A DNA stretch of 18,218 nt from DATLBY01 sp035526665 (GCA_035526665.1 DATLBY010000377.1:1-18218); one strand, 5' to 3'. Shown: positions 1-8,760, counted from the first letter of the stretch. The notes: generated by a model from the sequence alone, not told the origin. Made by a program: numbers and translations.

Positions 1-1
1 T

Positions 2-1354
2 GCAAACGGGCATGAACTCACTCCCCGGCCGGACGATGCGGACATCATTGTCATCAACACGTGCAGCTTTATCGATCCCGCCAAGCAGGAGTCCATTGAC
101 ACAATCCTCGAAATGGCGGAGCACAAGAAGACGGGACGGGCGAAGAAGTTAATTGTGGCAGGCTGCCTAGTGGAACGGTACCGCGGCGATATCCGCAAGG
201 ACATGCCGGAAGTCGATGCCTTGGTCGGCACGAATGAACTAGACCGGATCGTGGCCCTCTGCCAAGGGGAAGACACCTCTTCCCTCCCCGCTGAACCCTA
301 TCTGTATCATGATTTTACGCCGCGAATTCTCACAACGCCGCGGCACTATGCGTATCTGAAAATATCGGAAGGGTGCGATCATCCCTGTACGTTTTGCGTG
401 ATCCCGCAGTACCGGGGAAAAAACCGGAGCCGCCGGTTTGAATCCGTCATTGCCGAGGCGACGCGGCTGTTTTCACAAGGTACCCGCGAGATCAATCTGA
501 TCGGCCAGGACACGACCGCCTATGGCGAAGATCTCGGTCTAAAGGATGGGCTGGCGCATTTGCTGGCACGTTTGGCGCAAATTGAAACCCCACAGGAGAA
601 GTGGATCCGGTTTCTTTACGCATATCCAAACCGCGTGAATCAAAAGCTGCTGGATACCTTAGCTGAGCATTCTTCGCTGGTCAAGTACATGGACATGCCG
701 CTGCAGCACGCCAGTGCCCCGGTCCTGAAGCGGATGAAGCGAGGCGCCGGCGCTGACATTTTCCTGAAGTTGATTGAGAAGATTCGAGCGAGTGTTCCCG
801 GCATCTCTCTGAGAACAAGCTTCATTGTCGGCTTTCCGGGTGAGACCGAAGGCGATTTCGACGAGCTTTGCCAGTTTGTGAAAGCGGCACAGTTCGATCG
901 TCTGGGCGTCTTCTCTTACTCCGACGAGGACACCAGCGCAAGCTTCCACCTGGACGGCAAAGTCGATGCCAGGACCATCTACAACCGCAAGCGCAAGCTG
1001 ATGTCCTTGCAGCGGAGGATTTCCAGGGCGCGGAACCACCAATTGATCGGCCAGGAGTTTCCCGTGCTGGTGGAAGGTCCATCACAAGAGACCGATCTGC
1101 TTTGGGAATGCCGTTTGCCGTCCCAAGCGCCCGAAATCGATGGCGTCTGCTATATCAACGATTTTGGCGAGTCGGCCCCCGTACCGGGCCAAATGCGCCG
1201 CCTACTGATTACCGAATCTCACGATTATGACCTGGTCGGTTCGCTGGTGGACGTTCTCTTGGACAATTCAGCTCCCAGTCCGGCGAATCCGTTTCCGATT
1301 CTTACCGGAAAGCGTCCGGAGTCAGCAGCCCGCATGGTTCTGCAACATGTATGA
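2..1354 (+). CDS. rimO: Ribosomal protein uS12 methylthiotransferase RimO, 5' end outside the window
   Basis: Radical-SAM enzyme that methylthiolates an Asp of ribosomal protein S12. The reading frame is open from base 2, so the start lies upstream; about 450 residues are visible and roughly 25-30 N-terminal residues are missing. Visible parts in order: the end of the UPF0004 cluster domain (Cys in INTCSFIDPAKQESID, and Cys in AGCLVERY), the radical-SAM motif CDHPCTFC (Cys codons at 374, 386 and 395), and a C-terminal TRAM domain with APEIDG and HDYDLVGSLV. The AKQESID and HDYDLVGS signatures favour RimO over MiaB. About 33 residues follow the TRAM domain, a longer tail than in E. coli RimO. 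The stop overlaps the next gene's start (ATGA), indicating translational coupling. Confidence 0.95.
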   Translation, partial: ANGHELTPRPDDADIIVINTCSFIDPAKQESIDTILEMAEHKKTGRAKKLIVAGCLVERYRGDIRKDMPEVDALVGTNELDRIVALCQGEDTSSLPAEPYLYHDFTPRILTTPRHYAYLKISEGCDHPCTFCVIPQYRGKNRSRRFESVIAEATRLFSQGTREINLIGQDTTAYGEDLGLKDGLAHLLARLAQIETPQEKWIRFLYAYPNRVNQKLLDTLAEHSSLVKYMDMPLQHASAPVLKRMKRGAGADIFLKLIEKIRASVPGISLRTSFIVGFPGETEGDFDELCQFVKAAQFDRLGVFSYSDEDTSASFHLDGKVDARTIYNRKRKLMSLQRRISRARNHQLIGQEFPVLVEGPSQETDLLWECRLPSQAPEIDGVCYINDFGESAPVPGQMRRLLITESHDYDLVGSLVDVLLDNSAPSPANPFPILTGKRPESAARMVLQHV

Positions 1355-1524
1355 GGTGTCCGATTTGCCGGAGAGAAGTGAAAGCGGGAGACGAATTCTA
1401 CCCCTTCTGCAGCGATCGCTGCCGGCTTGTTGACCTTGGGAACTGGGCCACGGAAAAGTACGTAATATCGGCGCCGGTCAGGCCGGGCGAAGAGCCGGAC
1501 GAGTTCCCGCCCGATGAAGAGTAA
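1351..1524 (+). CDS. yacG: YacG-like DNA gyrase inhibitor / zinc-ribbon protein, 57 aa
   Basis: A short gene between rimO and pgpA. The 57-residue product starts MRCPICRREV and has four zinc-ligand cysteines (C3, C6, C20, C24) arranged CPxC and FCSDRC. These are followed by the family signature RLVDLGNWATEKYVI and an acidic tail ending PPDEE. This matches the YacG (DUF329) family, whose E. coli member binds GyrB and inhibits gyrase. Length is normal for the family. The ATG overlaps the rimO stop by four bases and the stop lies 11 bases inside pgpA, so it is translationally coupled on both sides. No clear Shine-Dalgarno sequence is visible. The gyrase role is transferred from the family and not shown here. 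Confidence 0.92.
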   Translation: MRCPICRREVKAGDEFYPFCSDRCRLVDLGNWATEKYVISAPVRPGEEPDEFPPDEE

Positions 1525-1981
1525 AATAGCGCTGGCAATCGCGACGGGCCTCGGTTCCGGCTATGTTCCGGTGGGGCCTGGGACTGCTGGCTCGATTGTC
1601 GGTCTTCTGATTGCGGCTGGCCTGGTCCACTGGGCAGCATGGGCGCCGCTTTGCTTCGGCCTGCTGGCTCTGGGGGCGATTATCCCAGGCATCTGGGCCT
1701 CAGGCGTAACGGCCGCGGTGAGTGGCCGGAAAGATCCCAGCCTTGTTGTAGTAGACGAAATCATTGGGCAGTGGATCACCCTGGCGGGCGCAACGGTTCT
1801 GAATTGGAAGAGCTGGCTGGCAGCCTTCCTCCTGTTCCGCGCGCTGGATATCTGGAAGCCGTGGCCGGCACGGCAACTGGAAGCGCTGCCCGGAGGAACG
1901 GGCATCGTCGCCGACGATGTGATGGCGGGCATTTATGGCGCCCTTGTGTTATATGCAGCGGGATGTTTAAATCTTTATTGA
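1514..1981 (+). CDS. pgpA: Phosphatidylglycerophosphatase A (PgpA)
   Basis: Inner-membrane phosphatase that dephosphorylates phosphatidylglycerol phosphate in phospholipid synthesis. The 155-residue product has the family's ordered motifs: ATGLGSGYVPVGPGTAGS at the N-terminus, DPSLVVVDEIIGQW in the centre, FRALDIWKPWP, and GGTGIVADDVMAGIYG near the C-terminus. The acidic residues in VVDE and ADD are the expected metal-binding catalytic residues. Several hydrophobic stretches (around residues 25-40, 45-65, 85-105 and 135-152) fit a polytopic membrane protein. The start overlaps yacG by 11 bases. Length and motifs are typical. Confidence 0.95.
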   Translation: MKSKIALAIATGLGSGYVPVGPGTAGSIVGLLIAAGLVHWAAWAPLCFGLLALGAIIPGIWASGVTAAVSGRKDPSLVVVDEIIGQWITLAGATVLNWKSWLAAFLLFRALDIWKPWPARQLEALPGGTGIVADDVMAGIYGALVLYAAGCLNLY

Positions 1982-1992
1982 AATTACCCTCA

Positions 1993-3021
1993 ATGGCGAA
2001 ACGGAAAGAGAACGGTCCTCAACCCCAAATCTCGCAGGTTACGCCCACCGCGGCGATTCCCGGCGGCGAGTTTCAAATCCGCGGCAGCGGTCTGGCAGCC
2101 GAACACCAGCCGCACGTCAAGATTGGCGACGTAAAGGCGCCCATCGTGATCGGGTCCGACTCTTTCGTGATCGCCCGCGTGCCCGAGGGAGCCGCTGTGG
2201 GCGAACTCGTCGTGGGTGACGGCGAGCGGGCGAGCAGCTCCTGGATCTGTGACATCGGGATTCAGATCGCTGAAGGCATGCACCCGGTAGCGAATCCCGC
2301 GGTGGATTCCTTCGGAAGTATCTACTGTACCTTCAGCGGATCGCGCGGGCAGAAGACGCCCGTTGCCGTCTTCAAAGTGGATCTGAATTACTCGGTGAAG
2401 CCTTTTGTGACGGATCTGATGAATGCCACAGGACTCGCCTTCGATCGTGAGGGCATGTTGTACGTCTCCAGCCGTCATGAAGGCATCGTGTACCAGGTGA
2501 CGCCCAGCGGCGCCATGTCGGTTTACGTGGAGGGAATGGGAGTTGCCACCGGCTTGGCCTTCGACAACGAAGAGAACCTCTACGTGGGCGACCGAAGCGG
2601 CACCATCTTCAAAATCAGCCGCAGCCGCCAGATTTACGTGTTCGCAACGGTCGAGCCATCCATTGCGGCCTATCACCTGGCGTTTGGCCCCGACGGCTAC
2701 TTGTACGTAACGGGTCCTACGACCTCAAGTTTCGATTCCGTCTATCGCGTTTCCGATCACGGAGAAGTGGAAGTCTTCTATCGCGGACTGGGACGTCCCC
2801 AGGGTCTGGCCTTCGACGCCCAGGACAGACTGTACGTCGCCTCGTCTCTTGGCGGCCAGCGCGGCGTCGTGCGCATCACCCAGGACCGTAAGGCGGAACT
2901 TTTCCTGTCCGGCCCAAACATTGTGGGCCTGGCATTCACACCTGCGAAATCCATGGTGGTATCCACTTCCAATGCTTTATATCGAGTGGATGTGAACATT
3001 CCCGGACGTCCGCTCGTTTAA
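1993..3021 (+). CDS. TIG (IPT) domain plus NHL-repeat beta-propeller protein
   Basis: The 342-residue product begins MAKRKENGPQPQ. An immunoglobulin-like TIG/IPT domain comes first (about residues 10-85, with SQVTPTAAIPGGEFQIRGSG). A beta-propeller of NHL/SMP-30-like repeats follows, each centred on a phrase such as ATGLAFDREGMLYVSS, ATGLAFDNEENLYVGD or PQGLAFDAQDRLYVAS. Such propellers usually serve as binding scaffolds or lactonase-like folds; the substrate here is unknown. No signal peptide is seen, which is odd for this architecture. An alternative in-frame ATG at 1963 would add ten residues (MFKSLLKLPS) and overlap pgpA. Neither start has a clear ribosome binding site. The stop directly abuts the cinA start, so the gene belongs to the rimO-cinA operon. 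Confidence 0.85.
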   Translation: MAKRKENGPQPQISQVTPTAAIPGGEFQIRGSGLAAEHQPHVKIGDVKAPIVIGSDSFVIARVPEGAAVGELVVGDGERASSSWICDIGIQIAEGMHPVANPAVDSFGSIYCTFSGSRGQKTPVAVFKVDLNYSVKPFVTDLMNATGLAFDREGMLYVSSRHEGIVYQVTPSGAMSVYVEGMGVATGLAFDNEENLYVGDRSGTIFKISRSRQIYVFATVEPSIAAYHLAFGPDGYLYVTGPTTSSFDSVYRVSDHGEVEVFYRGLGRPQGLAFDAQDRLYVASSLGGQRGVVRITQDRKAELFLSGPNIVGLAFTPAKSMVVSTSNALYRVDVNIPGRPLV

Positions 3022-4263
3022 ATGGACGCCGAGATCATAGCAGTCGGCTCGGAGATGCTGACTCCGCAGCGAATTGATACCAACTCCCTCTATCTCACCG
3101 GCCAACTGAATGCCCTTGGCGTCGAGGTGGTACAGAAAAGCATTGTGGGCGATGACCGGATACGCCTCACAAAAGAAATCAGCGCCGCCATTTCCAGGTC
3201 CCGGATCATTATCCTGTCGGGGGGACTAGGTCCTACCGAGGATGACGTCACCCGTGACGCGGTCGCGAGCGCCCTGGGTGTACGGCAGAGACATAGCGCC
3301 GAAGTGATGGCGCAGATTGAAGCACGGTTCCAGCGCCTGAAGCGGCCCATGGCCGACATCAACAAACGGCAGGCTCAAGTAATTGAAGGGGCTGATGTGC
3401 TGCCGAACGACCGGGGCACCGCACCGGGACAGTGGATACAGCGGGATGGCAGCACTATTATTCTCCTGCCGGGCCCTCCCAAAGAGCTGATGGCGGTGTT
3501 CGAGCAGCAATGTCTGCCGCGTTTCCAGGCACTGCTGCCGGCGCAATATATACGTTCGCGGCACTTGCGCATTTCCGGGATGGGCGAGTCGGAAGTGGAC
3601 CAGTTGATCGCCCCCATCTACACGCGCTATACGAATCCGGTGACGACGATTCTCGCGGGCGCGGGAGATATTCAACTTCACCTGCGCGCACGCTGCAGCA
3701 CATGCGAGGAGGCCGACCGGCTGCTGGATGAAGTGACGAGTCAGATTGAGCCGATTTTGGGAGACCGGCTATACACGCGCACCGGCCAGCTGCTGGAGGA
3801 ATCTGTAGGCTGCCTGCTCCAGGAAAAGAAGCAAACCGTGTGCGTTGCGGAAAGCTGCACGGGCGGGCTGCTGGCCCAAAGAATGACTGCCACTCCCGGC
3901 AGTTCGAACAATTTCTACGGCGGATTTGTCACCTATACCGATGATGTGAAGATGAAACTACTCGGCGTGGATCCAAACCTGCTTCGCATCGAAGGCGCCG
4001 TCAGCGAACCTGTTGCAAAGGCGATGGCGACAGGGGCGCGAAGTCGAATGGATACTACCCACGCACTCTCCATCACCGGCTTCGCCGGACCCGACGGCGG
4101 GACCGAAGCTAATCCAGTGGGCACGGTATATGTCGGCCTGGCCTCGGAGAATGGCTGTATCGCAAAGCGCTTCGTTTTCTCGGGTGACCGCGACCGCATC
4201 CGAACCCTGGCGGCCCAGTTTGCCCTCGATGTGTTGCGCCGCAAACTCATAGGCAAGCTGTAG
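3022..4263 (+). CDS. cinA: CinA-family nicotinamide-nucleotide amidohydrolase
   Basis: Two-domain CinA protein of 413 residues. The N-terminal MoCF/COG1058 domain (about 1-170) starts with AEIIAVGSEML and contains SGGLGPTEDDVTRD (66-79) and LLPGPPKELMAVF; this domain is linked to ADP-ribose pyrophosphatase activity in the family. A small KH-like linker follows. The C-terminal PncC domain (about 255-413) carries VAESCTGGLLA, with Ser278 as the likely catalytic residue, and ITGFAGPDGGTEANPVGTVY. PncC deamidates NMN for pyridine-nucleotide salvage; the gene was originally named for competence/DNA damage induction. It abuts the upstream stop without a gap, so it is the last gene of the operon, and it converges on the S9 peptidase gene with a 17-base gap. 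Confidence 0.96.
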   Translation: MDAEIIAVGSEMLTPQRIDTNSLYLTGQLNALGVEVVQKSIVGDDRIRLTKEISAAISRSRIIILSGGLGPTEDDVTRDAVASALGVRQRHSAEVMAQIEARFQRLKRPMADINKRQAQVIEGADVLPNDRGTAPGQWIQRDGSTIILLPGPPKELMAVFEQQCLPRFQALLPAQYIRSRHLRISGMGESEVDQLIAPIYTRYTNPVTTILAGAGDIQLHLRARCSTCEEADRLLDEVTSQIEPILGDRLYTRTGQLLEESVGCLLQEKKQTVCVAESCTGGLLAQRMTATPGSSNNFYGGFVTYTDDVKMKLLGVDPNLLRIEGAVSEPVAKAMATGARSRMDTTHALSITGFAGPDGGTEANPVGTVYVGLASENGCIAKRFVFSGDRDRIRTLAAQFALDVLRRKLIGKL

Positions 4264-4280
4264 CCATTCAAACTCAGGTT

Positions 4281-6314
4281 TTATTTCGGCGGCTCGGGCT
4301 TTTTTGTCCATTCCGCCAGCCAGCCGAGCACGTTCGTGTACCAGAGGACCGAATTCTGTGGCTTGAGAATCCAATGGCCCTCATCCGGAAACAGCACGAG
4401 TTTCGAGGGCACTTTTTGCACTTGTAAGGCCGTGAAAAGACCGAGAGCCTGCCCGACGGGCACGCGATAGTCCAGTTCTCCGTGCGTCACCAGCGTTGGT
4501 GTCCTAAAGCTCTTCACGTAGGTCGAGGGCGATAGATTTACATACAGATCGGGGTTCTCCCACGGCATGCCCTTAAATTCCCAAACGGGGAACCAGAGCT
4601 CCTCGGTTTCGACATTCGAACCGGCTAAGTCGAACGTGCCCGCATGCGAAACCAGAGCCTTGAAGCGCTGCGTGTGGCCCATCAGCCAGTTCACCATGTA
4701 GCCGCCGTAAGAGGCGCCGGCAGCCGCCATCCGTTCACTATCCACATACGGGAGAGCCGCCGCGTGATCCGTCACCGCCATCAGATCCTCATAGGGCTTG
4801 CCCCCCCAATCGCCGTTAATTTCATCAGTGAATTTCTGGCCGTATCCCACCGAGCCCCGGGGGTTCGGCATCACCACGGCATATCCGGCGGCGGCAAACA
4901 CCTGAGCATTCCAGCGATAGCTCCAGCTTTCCCCCCATGCGCCTTGCGGACCGCCATGAATCAGCAACAGCAGGGGATACTTTCTACCCGGGACGAACCC
5001 GGCCGGCTTCACCAAAAAGGCGTGCACTTTGGCCTTGTCCGCACCCTCCACGAAGAACTCTTCCAACGGCGACAGAGCATACCGGGCCAGAATCGTATCA
5101 TTCAGCTTTGTCAGCGGGACCGCCGCCCCCCCGCCTGAGGAAGCACGATAAATCTCCACCGGCTTCGAGCCACTCTGTTCCGTGTAAACCATGGTTTTGC
5201 TGTCTGTTGAGAGCTGCACATCATCGATGTGACTGGCCCCGGTAATCACCGCGCGGGCCGAACCACCGGTTGCGGCAATCACCTGGACAGCGGCCCGGCC
5301 GCGATCCTGCGACGTGTAAAACAGCCGGCTGGAATCCGGAGACCAGGCAATGCTGTCCACGGGACGATCCTGCGCCTCCGTCAGAATAGAAATTTGGCCG
5401 GAAGCGCGATCCACTACGGAAAGACGCCAGCGGTCTGACTCATATCCGGCGCGAGCCTGCGACCGGAATGCCACTGACTTGCCGTCGGGGGAGTACAGGG
5501 GCGAGCGCTCGCTACCCGGCCCAGCAGCCAGTTTTTTAGTTTCTCCGCCCTCGATCGGCACCGTCAGGATATCCGTGTTCGTACTGAGAGACTGCTGTTC
5601 CTCCAATTTCGCGACGTAGGCCACCTCCCCGCCGTCCGGAGATATGGAATAGTCGTCCTGGCCTTCGAGAAATGCGGTGGGGGCATCCAGCGGCCCCGGT
5701 GTCAGGTCCTTGGCTGGTCCTCCGGAAACAGGCACGCTCAGGATGTGAGTCCGCCGTGCACCGCGGTAGACGTTCCACTGCCGGACTGGAAGTGCACTGT
5801 ACACGCGTGCTTTCACCGGCGAGGCGGCTTCTGCCTCCAGTTTGTTTTTGTTGCATGGGTCGTCTTTACATTCCGGATAGACATCACTCAGAAAAACCAG
5901 GTGTTTGCCGTCCGGGGCGACGGACACGCCCGCGGCCTCGGTAGAAATATTGATCACTTGACGCGGATTCGATCCGTCCAGGGCCATCATCCAAATTTGC
6001 ATCGACCCACTACGGTTCGAGATAAATACGATATTTTTAGAATCGGGCATCCAGCGCGGCCGCAGATTCTGGCTCCCGTCGCGTGTGATTAGCAGGGGAT
6101 CCCCCCCGGCAACCGGGACTGTATAGATCTGCTTGGACTTGGTATTGTTTTCGACGTCCGGAGTCTCCACCGTGAAGGCAACCGATTTCCCGTCGGGGGA
6201 CATCCGCGGCTCACTGATACGGGCCAGCTGCATGAGGGCCTGCGCCGAGAAGGGCTCCTTCTGCGCCCACGCGCAGGACACAGCAAGAGCAAGCAGTCCG
6301 AACAGACGTCGCAT
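4281..6314 (-). CDS. Secreted S9-family serine peptidase (prolyl oligopeptidase / acylaminoacyl-peptidase type)
   Basis: The 677-residue product starts MRRLFGLLALAVSCAWAQ, a clear Sec signal peptide with likely cleavage near Ala-Gln/Lys. Residues about 25-430 form a TolB/WD40-like propeller with repeated SPDGK-type phrases. The C-terminal alpha/beta-hydrolase domain has HGGPQGAWGESW (oxyanion region) and the triad Ser535 (GASYGGY), Asp615 (HGELDYRVP) and His647 (PDEGHWI). The family cleaves peptides or N-acylated residues; the substrate here is unknown. The frame stays open upstream to ATGs at 6356 and 6377, but those starts would bury the signal peptide behind 14-21 extra residues and invade the divergent gene, so 6314 is preferred. 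The 61-base divergent gap to the next gene must hold both promoters. Confidence 0.93.
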   Translation of the reverse strand: MRRLFGLLALAVSCAWAQKEPFSAQALMQLARISEPRMSPDGKSVAFTVETPDVENNTKSKQIYTVPVAGGDPLLITRDGSQNLRPRWMPDSKNIVFISNRSGSMQIWMMALDGSNPRQVINISTEAAGVSVAPDGKHLVFLSDVYPECKDDPCNKNKLEAEAASPVKARVYSALPVRQWNVYRGARRTHILSVPVSGGPAKDLTPGPLDAPTAFLEGQDDYSISPDGGEVAYVAKLEEQQSLSTNTDILTVPIEGGETKKLAAGPGSERSPLYSPDGKSVAFRSQARAGYESDRWRLSVVDRASGQISILTEAQDRPVDSIAWSPDSSRLFYTSQDRGRAAVQVIAATGGSARAVITGASHIDDVQLSTDSKTMVYTEQSGSKPVEIYRASSGGGAAVPLTKLNDTILARYALSPLEEFFVEGADKAKVHAFLVKPAGFVPGRKYPLLLLIHGGPQGAWGESWSYRWNAQVFAAAGYAVVMPNPRGSVGYGQKFTDEINGDWGGKPYEDLMAVTDHAAALPYVDSERMAAAGASYGGYMVNWLMGHTQRFKALVSHAGTFDLAGSNVETEELWFPVWEFKGMPWENPDLYVNLSPSTYVKSFRTPTLVTHGELDYRVPVGQALGLFTALQVQKVPSKLVLFPDEGHWILKPQNSVLWYTNVLGWLAEWTKKPEPPK

Positions 6315-6375
6315 GCTCCGATTGTAGGCGATGCGCCAAACGCCGTGTGATAGCATGAGGAGTCGTTCTGTATTC

Positions 6376-6897
6376 ATGATTCGCGCCTATCGCGGCGTCC
6401 TGCCAAGAGTCGCCGCTTCTGCTTACGTTGACCCAAGTGCACAAATAATTGGCGATGTCGAGGTCGGAGAACGATCCAGCATCTGGCCAAACGCCGTTGC
6501 ACGCGGAGACGTCAACTACATCCGTATCGGAAGCGAAAGCAATGTGCAAGACAACTCGGTTCTGCACGTGGAGCATGAATTATACCCACTGCTGATCGGC
6601 GACCGGGTGACGGTCGGCCATTCCGTGGTGCTGCATGGCTGTGTGATTGAGGACGACTGCCTCATCGGGATCGGGGCCATCGTTTTGAATGGTGCGCGGG
6701 TCGGAGCTGGCTCGGTGATCGCAGCTGGAGCCCTGGTGCCGGAACGCATGGAGATACCCCCCAGGAGCATGGTGATGGGCATGCCGGCGAAAATAAAACG
6801 CGAAGTGACTGAGCAGGAGAGCGAGCGGTTCCGCCGCAACACGCAGAACTATGTTCGTTCCCGCGAATTGTACAAGCAGGACCAGGAGTCCTCTTAA
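6376..6897 (+). CDS. Gamma-carbonic anhydrase family (YrdA/CaiE-like) hexapeptide-repeat protein
   Basis: The 173-residue product is a left-handed beta-helix with hexapeptide repeats such as IIGDVEVGERSSIWPNAV and CLIGIGAIVLNGARVGAGSVIAAGALV. The three zinc-ligand histidines of gamma-class carbonic anhydrases appear to be present: His64 (NSVLHVE), His82 (VGHSVV) and His87 (VLHGC). ARGDVNYIRIG is also characteristic. Many YrdA-type members have no proven anhydrase activity, so function is by family only. The start at 6376 gives the usual MIRAYRG beginning; a GAGGAG lies about 13 bases upstream. Earlier in-frame ATGs at 6331 and 6355 add an uncharacteristic leader. It probably leads an operon with aspS. 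Confidence 0.9.
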   Translation: MIRAYRGVLPRVAASAYVDPSAQIIGDVEVGERSSIWPNAVARGDVNYIRIGSESNVQDNSVLHVEHELYPLLIGDRVTVGHSVVLHGCVIEDDCLIGIGAIVLNGARVGAGSVIAAGALVPERMEIPPRSMVMGMPAKIKREVTEQESERFRRNTQNYVRSRELYKQDQESS

Positions 6898-6900
6898 AAA

Positions 6901-6920
6901 CGGCCTGCCGCTGGCGGCCG
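6901..6920 (+). promoter_or_regulatory. GC-rich hairpin in the gap before aspS
   Basis: Bases 6901-6909 can pair with 6913-6920: CGGCC plus GCC against GGC plus GGCCG, with one bulged T at 6906 and a 3-base loop. It sits between the upstream stop (6897) and the aspS ATG (6935). There is no T-run after it on the + strand, so it is not a standard terminator for this direction. It might shape the aspS leader, or it may be chance in GC-rich DNA. Confidence 0.3.
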
Positions 6921-6934
6921 GAATCATACAAACT

Positions 6935-8722
6935 ATGCAAGATAATGCTGTAACACTCGATTTCCTCGGCGATCTTCGCCGCACTCACACGTGCGGCCAG
7001 TTACGCGCTTCCGACGCGGACTCGCGCGTCATTCTGATGGGCTGGGTACACCGACGCCGCGACCTCGGAAAAGTGATCTTCATCCATCTGAGGGACCGTG
7101 AGGGCGTGACGCAAATCGTGTTTAATGCCGGCGTGGAACCGGCCGTGCATGAACGGGCGGAGATGCTGCGATCCGAGTATGTGGTCGCCATCGAAGGCAC
7201 CGTCGCACTGCGCACTCCGGATACGATCAACCCGTCCATTCCAACCGGCGAAATGGAAGTGACTGCCGAACGGGTCTGGATTCTGAATGAATCGCGCACT
7301 CCGCCATTTCCCATGGAGGAGCATGTTGATGTCAGCGAGGACGCGCGTCTGAAATACCGCTACGTGGATCTCCGGCGTCCGCACATGCAACGGAACATCA
7401 TTCTGCGGTCAAAGATCGCGTTCGCGGCGCGGCAGTTTCTCGACACGTTGGGCTTTCTCGAAATTGAGACGCCTTTTATGACTCGCTCGACGCCCGAGGG
7501 TGCGCGCGATTACCTGGTGCCCAGCCGCGTGCAACCCGGCACGTTCTACGCGCTGCCGCAATCCCCGCAGATTTTCAAACAGCTTCTGATGGTCAGCGGA
7601 TTCGATAAATACTTTCAGATCGTCCGCTGCTTTCGCGACGAAGACCTTCGCGCCGACCGGCAGCCGGAGTTTACGCAGATCGATCTGGAAATGTCGTTTC
7701 CCCAGCAGGAGCAGGTGCTCGAAGTGATCGAGCCGCTGGTGAGGCGGATCTGTGAAGTCGCCGGTTTTCCGGCCCCGCCGAGTTTTGTGCGCCTGACCTA
7801 CGCCCAGGCGATGCAGTCGTATGGTAGCGACAAGCCGGACCTCCGTCTGCCGCCGTTCTTCGCGGTCGGGGATCTCTTTTTGGACGCTGGTTTGACGCCC
7901 GCGGGCCTGCCGCTGGTTGCCATTCTCATCCCGAAGACGGGATCGCTCAGCCGCAAGGAGCGCGATGAACTGAAAGCCTACGGCTCCGAGCGAGGCCTGC
8001 GGGTCTACGACGATACGAAACGCCTGGACCGTGATTTTCCGGCGCAAATGGCCGAGGTCAGGAAACGAACGGGCGCCGGCGAAGAGGATCTGCTCCTGCT
8101 GGCCGGCTGGGCGGGCGAACCTAAAGGCCACAAGCCCGAGGAGAGCGTGTATCAGGCCTGCGGGCAGCTCCGTCTTTTCGCGGCACAAAGGTATAACGAC
8201 CGCCACCGGCTGCTCGATCCGAAAAACCTGCAGTTCCTCTGGGTCCTGGATTTCCCAATGTTCGAATGGGACGACGCCGACAGCCGCTGGAATGCGGCGC
8301 ACCACCCGTTCACCTCTGTGCATGACGAGGATCTGGATAAGCTGGTCAGCGATCCCGCCCGCTGCCGCGCGAAATCCTATGACCTGGTGTTGAATGGAAT
8401 TGAGCTCGGCTCCGGTTCCATCCGAATTCACCGTCGCGATATCCAGGCCAAAGTGTTCAATGCTCTCGGATTCAGTGATGAGGAGGCACGGCGGCGCTTC
8501 GGCTTCCTGCTGGATGCGCTGGAATATGGCGCTCCGCCCCACGGTGGAGCAGCGCTTGGGCTGGATCGACTGGTGATGATTCTGGCCGGCGAGACGTCCA
8601 TACGCGACGTCATTCCATTCCCCAAAACGGCGAAAGGAACCGACCTGATGTGTGAGGCTCCCTCGACCGTCCCAGAACGCCAACTGAAAGAGCTCGGACT
8701 GTCGCTCAGGAAACCCCAGTAA
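6935..8722 (+). CDS. aspS: Aspartyl-tRNA synthetase (bacterial type)
   Basis: Class IIb synthetase that charges tRNA-Asp; 595 residues, normal for the bacterial enzyme with its GAD insertion. The anticodon-binding OB fold is at the N-terminus (THTCGQLRASD, MGWVHRRRDLGKVIFIHLRDREG). Motif 2 is FRDEDLRADRQPEFTQID (233-250) and motif 3 is GAPPHGGAALGLDRLVMILAG (from residue 532). Leu44 in RRRDLG occupies the position that is usually His in non-discriminating enzymes, which suggests (inference) a tRNA-Asp-specific enzyme. The start at 6935 (MQDNAVTLDF) precedes the conserved N-terminus. The frame is open back to an ATG at 6851, but that start would overlap the upstream gene. A strong hairpin terminator follows the stop. 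Confidence 0.97.
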   Translation: MQDNAVTLDFLGDLRRTHTCGQLRASDADSRVILMGWVHRRRDLGKVIFIHLRDREGVTQIVFNAGVEPAVHERAEMLRSEYVVAIEGTVALRTPDTINPSIPTGEMEVTAERVWILNESRTPPFPMEEHVDVSEDARLKYRYVDLRRPHMQRNIILRSKIAFAARQFLDTLGFLEIETPFMTRSTPEGARDYLVPSRVQPGTFYALPQSPQIFKQLLMVSGFDKYFQIVRCFRDEDLRADRQPEFTQIDLEMSFPQQEQVLEVIEPLVRRICEVAGFPAPPSFVRLTYAQAMQSYGSDKPDLRLPPFFAVGDLFLDAGLTPAGLPLVAILIPKTGSLSRKERDELKAYGSERGLRVYDDTKRLDRDFPAQMAEVRKRTGAGEEDLLLLAGWAGEPKGHKPEESVYQACGQLRLFAAQRYNDRHRLLDPKNLQFLWVLDFPMFEWDDADSRWNAAHHPFTSVHDEDLDKLVSDPARCRAKSYDLVLNGIELGSGSIRIHRRDIQAKVFNALGFSDEEARRRFGFLLDALEYGAPPHGGAALGLDRLVMILAGETSIRDVIPFPKTAKGTDLMCEAPSTVPERQLKELGLSLRKPQ

Positions 8723-8726
8723 AGTA

Positions 8727-8760
8727 AAAACCCTCCCGGACCGACGTCCTGGAGGGTTTT
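8727..8760. terminator. Bidirectional Rho-independent terminator between aspS and the oxidoreductase gene
   Basis: An inverted repeat: AAAACCCTCC at 8727-8736 pairs with GGAGGGTTTT at 8751-8760. The stem is extended by GGAC (8738-8741) pairing with GTCC (8746-8749) around a 4-base loop, with one mismatch between the two stems. A-tracts on the left and T-tracts on the right give a U-run in both directions. It lies 4 bases after the aspS stop and 31 bases after the stop of the convergent gene, so it can serve both. Confidence 0.92.

Noticed and set aside
1639..1992. Longer start for the TIG/NHL protein from 1639
   Set aside because: It would overlap nearly all of pgpA in another frame and add residues without resemblance to any domain.
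1990..2676. 228-residue open frame on the - strand opposite the TIG/NHL gene
   Set aside because: It is a shadow of the + strand propeller gene, has no recognisable domain, and would break the operon layout.
6315..6375. Defined divergent promoters between the S9 peptidase and the hexapeptide-protein gene
   Set aside because: A TACAAT box exists on the - strand but sits almost on the start codon and has no matching -35; nothing convincing on the + strand.
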